Assembly (NCBI RefSeq): GCF_017876495.1
Contig: NZ_JAGIOB010000001.1
Location: 2,232,001-2,296,000, forward strand
Source of the DNA: Microlunatus capsulatus
GTDB taxonomy: Bacteria; Actinomycetota; Actinomycetes; Propionibacteriales; Propionibacteriaceae
Direction of reading: 5' to 3'
Length of the DNA: 64,000 bases
In this document: positions 60,643 to 64,000 of the stretch, piece after piece
Layout: each line of letters begins with the position of its first letter
Numbering within the stretch: the first letter of the stretch is position 1
Translations under genes and position numbers: made by a program
Notes under the pieces: generated by a model
What the model saw: the letters and a program-made list of their open reading frames with translations, nothing else
What the model was told of the DNA's origin: nothing
The model's database searches: none

Positions 60643-60698
60643 CGGGTGCGCGCTGCCGCAGGTCCACGGGACCTCCGGACCTGCAGGGCGCGCACCCG
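60643..60698. terminator. Bidirectional palindromic terminator
   Basis: Arms CGGGTGCGCGC and GCGCGCACCCG enclose a second perfect pair, GCAGGTCC and GGACCTGC. Total 56 nt. It lies between the convergent acidic-protein and ankyrin genes. Its ends differ from the 54-nt family. Confidence 0.75.
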
Positions 60699-60731
60699 AC
60701 CGCGGTCCGAGCCGCGGCTGGCTCGCGCGGA

Positions 60732-61148
60732 TCAGCCCCGCGGCGGGGGCAGCAGCGCGGCGATCTCGGCGCGCTCGAAGAACTCCGCCGAGGCCCGGGC
60801 CGAGGGCGTCCCGAGGTCGGGGTCGGCGCCGGCGGCCAGCAGCACCTCGACGACGTCGGTGTAGCCCTTGAACACCGCCCCGGCCAGCGGCGTCTGGCCG
60901 CGGTCGTTGACGGCGTCGACGTCGGCGCCGCGCTCGGCCAGCACCCGGACCGTCGCGGCGTGCCCGTGGTAGGCGGCGAGCATCAGCAGGGTGTTGCCGG
61001 TCGCGTCGGTGAGGTCGACGGGCATCCCGTGGTCGGCGTAGGCGGCCAGCCGCTCGGCCTCGCCGACGCGGGCCCGGTCCAGCAGCCAGTGCGCCAGCTC
61101 GACGGGGTCCTCCCCGCTGGGCACGCCCTCGGTCAGCGGCCCGCTCAC
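60732..61148 (-). CDS. Ankyrin-repeat protein
   Basis: 138 residues. Two clear ankyrin repeats (TGNTLLMLAAYHGHAATVRVL, then RGQTPLAGAVFKGYTDVVEVLLAAGADPD) plus a degenerate N-terminal one. Probably a cytoplasmic protein-protein adaptor. The GTG start overlaps the lysS stop by four bases, so its translation is coupled to lysyl-tRNA synthetase, an unexpected pairing. Confidence 0.86.
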   Translation of the reverse strand: MSGPLTEGVPSGEDPVELAHWLLDRARVGEAERLAAYADHGMPVDLTDATGNTLLMLAAYHGHAATVRVLAERGADVDAVNDRGQTPLAGAVFKGYTDVVEVLLAAGADPDLGTPSARASAEFFERAEIAALLPPPRG

Positions 61149-62668
61149 TCGCCCGACCCGGGCTTCAGCAGCGGGAAGAGGATCGTCTCGCGGATGCCGG
61201 CGCCGCTGAGCAGCATGACCAGCCGGTCGATGCCCAGCCCGACCCCGCCCATCGGCGGGGCGCCGAACTCCAGCGCGGCCAGGAAGTCCTCGTCCAGCTG
61301 CATCGCCTCGGGATCACCGGCCGCCGCGGCCAGCGACTGCGCGGTGAGCCGGTCGCGCTGGACGACGGGGTCGACCAGCTCGGAGAAGCCGGTGCCGCGC
61401 TCGGTGCCGCCGATGATGAGGTCCCACGCCTCGATGAGGTGCGGGTCGCTGCGGTGCGGCCGGGCCAGCGGCTGGGCCGAGGGCGGGTAGTCGCAGACGA
61501 AGGTCGGCTGCAGCAGGGTCGGCTCGACGAGCTCGCCGAACAGCTCCAGCACCAGCTTCTCCGCCCCCCAGGCCGGGTCGACCTCGACGCCGCGCTCGGC
61601 GGCGACGGCACGCAGCCGGTCGGCCCCGGTCTCCCAGGTGACCTCCTCGCCCAGCACCTGCGAGAGCCCGGGGTAGACGCCCAGCCAGGGCCACTCGCCG
61701 TCCAGGTCGACCGTGCCGGCGGCCGTCTCGACCTGCCGGGAGCCGAGGGCCGCGTCCGCCGCGTCGACCACGATGCGCTGCAGCAGCGCGGCCACCGTGC
61801 GCTGGTCGCCCCAGGCCTCGTAGAACTCGAGCATCGTGAACTCGGGGCTGTGGCTGGAGTCGACGCCCTCGTTGCGGAAGATGCGGCCCATCTCGTAGAC
61901 CTTCTCCACCCCCCCGACGACGGCGCGCTTGAGGAACAGCTCCAGCGCGATCCGCAGCGTCATGTCGGTGTCGAAGGCGTTGAGGTGGGTGCCGAACGGG
62001 CGCGCCTGGGCGCCGCCGTGCACCAGCTGGAGCACCGGCGTCTCGATCTCGAGGTAGCCCTCGCGGTGCAGCGTCTCGCGGATGCTCCGGGTGACGGCCG
62101 CGCGGGTGCGGACCATCTGCCGGGCCTCCTCGCGGACGGTCAGGTCGGCGTGCCGCTGCCGCACCCGGGTCTCGTCGGAGAGCTCCTTGTGCAGCGTGGG
62201 CATCGGCCGCAGCGCCTTCGACGCCAGGGTCCAGGCCGTGGCCAGCACGGACAGCTCGCCGCGGCGGGAGGAGATGACCCGGCCGGTGACGGCGACGAAG
62301 TCCCCGAGGTCGACGTCGGCCTTCCAGGCGCCCAGCGACTCCTCGCCCACCTCGTCGCGGGACAGCATCACCTGCAGCCGGACGCCGGTGTCGCCCAGCG
62401 ACAGGCCCTCCTGGAGCGTGGCGAAGCAGAGCTTGCCGGTGTTGCGGACGAACACCACGCGGCCGGTGACCGAGACGACGTCGTCGGTCTCCTCCCCGGT
62501 CGCCAGGTGGCCCCAGCGCTCGCGGACCTCGCGCAGCGCGTGGGTCCGCGGGACCGTCACCGGGTAGGGCTCGCGGCCCTCCGCGAGCAGCCGCTCGCGC
62601 TTGTCCTTGCGGACACGGATCTGCTCGGGCTCGTCCACCGCTGCGGGCGGACTCGTCTGTTCGGGCAC
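61145..62668 (-). CDS. lysS: Lysyl-tRNA synthetase (class II)
   Basis: 507 residues; charges tRNA-Lys. N-terminal OB-fold anticodon domain (VSVTGRVVFVRNTGKLCFATL), motif 2 (VYEMGRIFRNEGVDSSHSPEF, TMLEFYEAWG) and motif 3 (GVGLGIDRLVMLLSG). Full length for a bacterial enzyme. The GTG at 62668 was chosen: TAGGCT ends 6 nt upstream, implying a leaderless mRNA. The ankyrin gene follows in overlap. Confidence 0.96.
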   Translation of the reverse strand: MPEQTSPPAAVDEPEQIRVRKDKRERLLAEGREPYPVTVPRTHALREVRERWGHLATGEETDDVVSVTGRVVFVRNTGKLCFATLQEGLSLGDTGVRLQVMLSRDEVGEESLGAWKADVDLGDFVAVTGRVISSRRGELSVLATAWTLASKALRPMPTLHKELSDETRVRQRHADLTVREEARQMVRTRAAVTRSIRETLHREGYLEIETPVLQLVHGGAQARPFGTHLNAFDTDMTLRIALELFLKRAVVGGVEKVYEMGRIFRNEGVDSSHSPEFTMLEFYEAWGDQRTVAALLQRIVVDAADAALGSRQVETAAGTVDLDGEWPWLGVYPGLSQVLGEEVTWETGADRLRAVAAERGVEVDPAWGAEKLVLELFGELVEPTLLQPTFVCDYPPSAQPLARPHRSDPHLIEAWDLIIGGTERGTGFSELVDPVVQRDRLTAQSLAAAAGDPEAMQLDEDFLAALEFGAPPMGGVGLGIDRLVMLLSGAGIRETILFPLLKPGSGE

Positions 62669-62763
62669 CGCGTCAGCCTAGTGCCGCGGGCCCCCGGTCT
62701 CGTCGCGGTCACGACCCGCACGACGACGCCCGGATCGCCCCGGGGGCTGGCAGGATCCCGCCC

Positions 62764-63207
62764 GTGACCTCCCCCTGGCCCAGCCCGCCCCCGCCGCCCG
62801 GCCCGCAGCCCACCGGCCCGCAGCCCACCGGTGAGCTGGTGGTGCACGTCCGCCCGCCGCTCGGCGGCGGCAGCTCCATGATGACCCCGTTGCTGACCAT
62901 CGACGGCTACCCGGCGCCGTTGCGCTGGGGCCGCAACGCGTTCGTCGCCCCCGCCGGCCCACGGCAGCTGCACGCCGCCACCCGCTACCTCTTCACCTAC
63001 GGCTCCGCCCACGACGTCGTCCCGGTCCACCCGGGCCGCAGCACCGAGGTGCACTACAGCCCGCCGGCCTTCACCTTCCTCTCCGGCCGGATGGGCCCGG
63101 TGCCGCAGCCGCGCCCGGGGCAGACCGGCTTCTGGGTCCTGATGGCGGTCCTGGGTCTGGCCCTGCTGCTGGGACTGGTCGGCCTCGTCGGCGGCTTCCT
63201 CGGCTGA
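62764..63207 (+). CDS. Small protein with proline-rich N-terminus and C-terminal membrane anchor
   Basis: 147 residues: a Pro/Gly-rich start (SPPPPPGPQPTG), a small beta-rich domain (LLTIDGYPAPLRWGRNAFVA) and one C-terminal helix (GFWVLMAVLGLALLLGLVGLV). Family not recognised. GTG start with CAGGAT 7 nt upstream. Possibly a tail-anchored membrane protein. Confidence 0.72.
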   Translation: MTSPWPSPPPPPGPQPTGPQPTGELVVHVRPPLGGGSSMMTPLLTIDGYPAPLRWGRNAFVAPAGPRQLHAATRYLFTYGSAHDVVPVHPGRSTEVHYSPPAFTFLSGRMGPVPQPRPGQTGFWVLMAVLGLALLLGLVGLVGGFLG

Positions 63208-63264
63208 GCCCGGCGCCGGCAGGCGTTCACACGGGGGTAACAAGGCTCTGAGTAGGGTGCCGTC

Positions 63265-64000
63265 ATGGCGGACGTCCTCGCGAACTACCGGCCGGGCGCG
63301 GCCTTCGACGAGATGATGGACGTCGACGGGGAGGTCCGGCCGTCCTACCGGGCGCTGCACGCCACGCTGGACCGCTCCTCGCCGGCCGAGCTGAAGACCA
63401 TCGCCGAGTCGCTGGCCAACAACTACGTGCAGGCCGGGGTCACCTTCGACATCGGCGGGGTCGAGCGCCCCTTCCCGCTGGACCTGGTGCCGCGGGTGAT
63501 CGCCGCGCCGGAGTGGGAGACCATCGAGGCCGGCGTGGCCCAGCGGGTCCGCGCCCTGGAGGCGTTCCTGGCCGACGTCTACTCCGACGCCCGGGTGATC
63601 GCCGACGGTGTCATCCCCGGCCAGCTGATCACCAGCTCCAACCACTTCCACCGCGCCGTCTGGGGCGTCCAGCCGGGCAACGGCGTGCGCATCCACGTCG
63701 CCGGGGTCGACCTCATCCGCACCCCCGAGGGCGACGTCCGGGTGCTGGAGGACAACGTCCGGGTGCCCAGCGGCGTCTCCTACGTGATGACCAACCGCAG
63801 CGCGATGATCACCGCGCTGCCCGACGCCTTCGCCGCCCAGCGGATCCGCCCGGTGGCCAGCTACCCGCAGCGGCTGCTCGCGGCGCTCCGGCTGGCCGCC
63901 ACCCCCACCGTCGACAACCCGACGGTGGTGGTGCTGACCCCGGGCGTCTACAACTCCGCCTACTTCGAGCACACCCTGCTGGCCCGGACGATGGGCGTCG
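63265..64000 (+). CDS. Circularly permuted ATP-grasp protein (3' end beyond window)
   Basis: 245 residues visible, running off the window end. Matches the start of the CP_ATPgrasp (DUF404/DUF407) family: FDEMMDVDGEVRPSYRAL, ERPFPLDLVPRVI, VIPGQLITSSNHFHRAVWG, VHVAGVDLIRTPEGDVRVL-type segment and EDNVRVPSGVSYVMTNR. In other actinobacteria this gene is followed by an alpha-E protein, a transglutaminase and a proteasome-like peptidase, thought to form a peptide-modifying system. TAGGGT ends 6 nt before the ATG. Confidence 0.92.
   Translation, partial: MADVLANYRPGAAFDEMMDVDGEVRPSYRALHATLDRSSPAELKTIAESLANNYVQAGVTFDIGGVERPFPLDLVPRVIAAPEWETIEAGVAQRVRALEAFLADVYSDARVIADGVIPGQLITSSNHFHRAVWGVQPGNGVRIHVAGVDLIRTPEGDVRVLEDNVRVPSGVSYVMTNRSAMITALPDAFAAQRIRPVASYPQRLLAALRLAATPTVDNPTVVVLTPGVYNSAYFEHTLLARTMGV

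Noticed and set aside
1-64000. tRNA, rRNA, CRISPR arrays, IS elements, prophage genes
   Set aside because: Looked for and not seen; the holin-like gene at 39268 belongs to a chromosomal family and is not evidence for a phage.

Overview
This is a very GC-rich actinobacterial chromosome segment. GTG starts are frequent, four-base start/stop overlaps are common, and many genes carry a TANNNT box 6-8 nt before the start codon, as in leaderless transcription. A mycothiol-dependent formaldehyde module, a tricorn protease, a QcrB-type cytochrome b, a DosRS-like pair and a Tat-exported desiccation-type ferritin-like protein suggest a soil or stone-dwelling actinomycete. Geodermatophilaceae (Blastococcus, Geodermatophilus, Modestobacter) is my inference from gene content, not a computed placement. 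I saw no tRNA, rRNA, insertion sequence, prophage or CRISPR array.

Layout. 1-7.3 kb: end of an oligosaccharide ABC importer operon (two permeases, Tat lipoprotein binding protein, unrecognised 585-aa protein), facing a dehydrogenase/isomerase pair behind a LacI-type operator. 7.4-28.5 kb: aerobic cobalamin synthesis in several blocks: cobG-cobH-cobIJ; cobL-cobM on the other strand; a B12 riboswitch before a ChlI/ChlD-type chelatase, cobO, a cobB-cobC fusion and cobA; a second B12 riboswitch before cobT-cobS; then cobU, cobD and cobK. Embedded are an ion channel with an atypical filter and a DosS/DosR-like pair with DosR-like boxes before a small membrane protein. cobF, cobN and cobQ are not in the window.

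28.5-40.2 kb: heterodimeric ABC exporter, mycothiol-dependent aldehyde dehydrogenase plus metallo-beta-lactamase-fold hydrolase, tricorn protease, pentapeptide-repeat protein, small membrane proteins and a tyrosine phosphatase. 40.2-44.9 kb: a compact ECF41/SigJ module in which NDH-2, a lone cytochrome b, sigJ and an NmrA-like reductase lie on one strand and two near-identical promoters drive its two ends. 44.9-53.2 kb: a YhgE/Pip protein, an MMPL transporter carrying an unusual C-terminal ATPase domain, a TetR regulator with a 17-bp-period operator array, and an MprAB-like pair. 53.4-64 kb: ferritin-like protein, Nramp transporter with deviant codon use, DNA glycosylase, acetyltransferase, YibE/F protein, alcohol dehydrogenase, lysS with a coupled ankyrin gene, and the start of a circularly permuted ATP-grasp gene.

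The most striking non-coding signal is a family of exactly 54-nt palindromes (four copies). The ends are conserved and the inner arms vary while staying complementary. Two copies lie between convergent genes, one supplies the 3' end of cobK, and one lies in frame inside the cobB-cobC fusion as its linker. Other palindromes sit at further convergent junctions, in the 3' end of cobD and in the tail of the cytochrome b gene.
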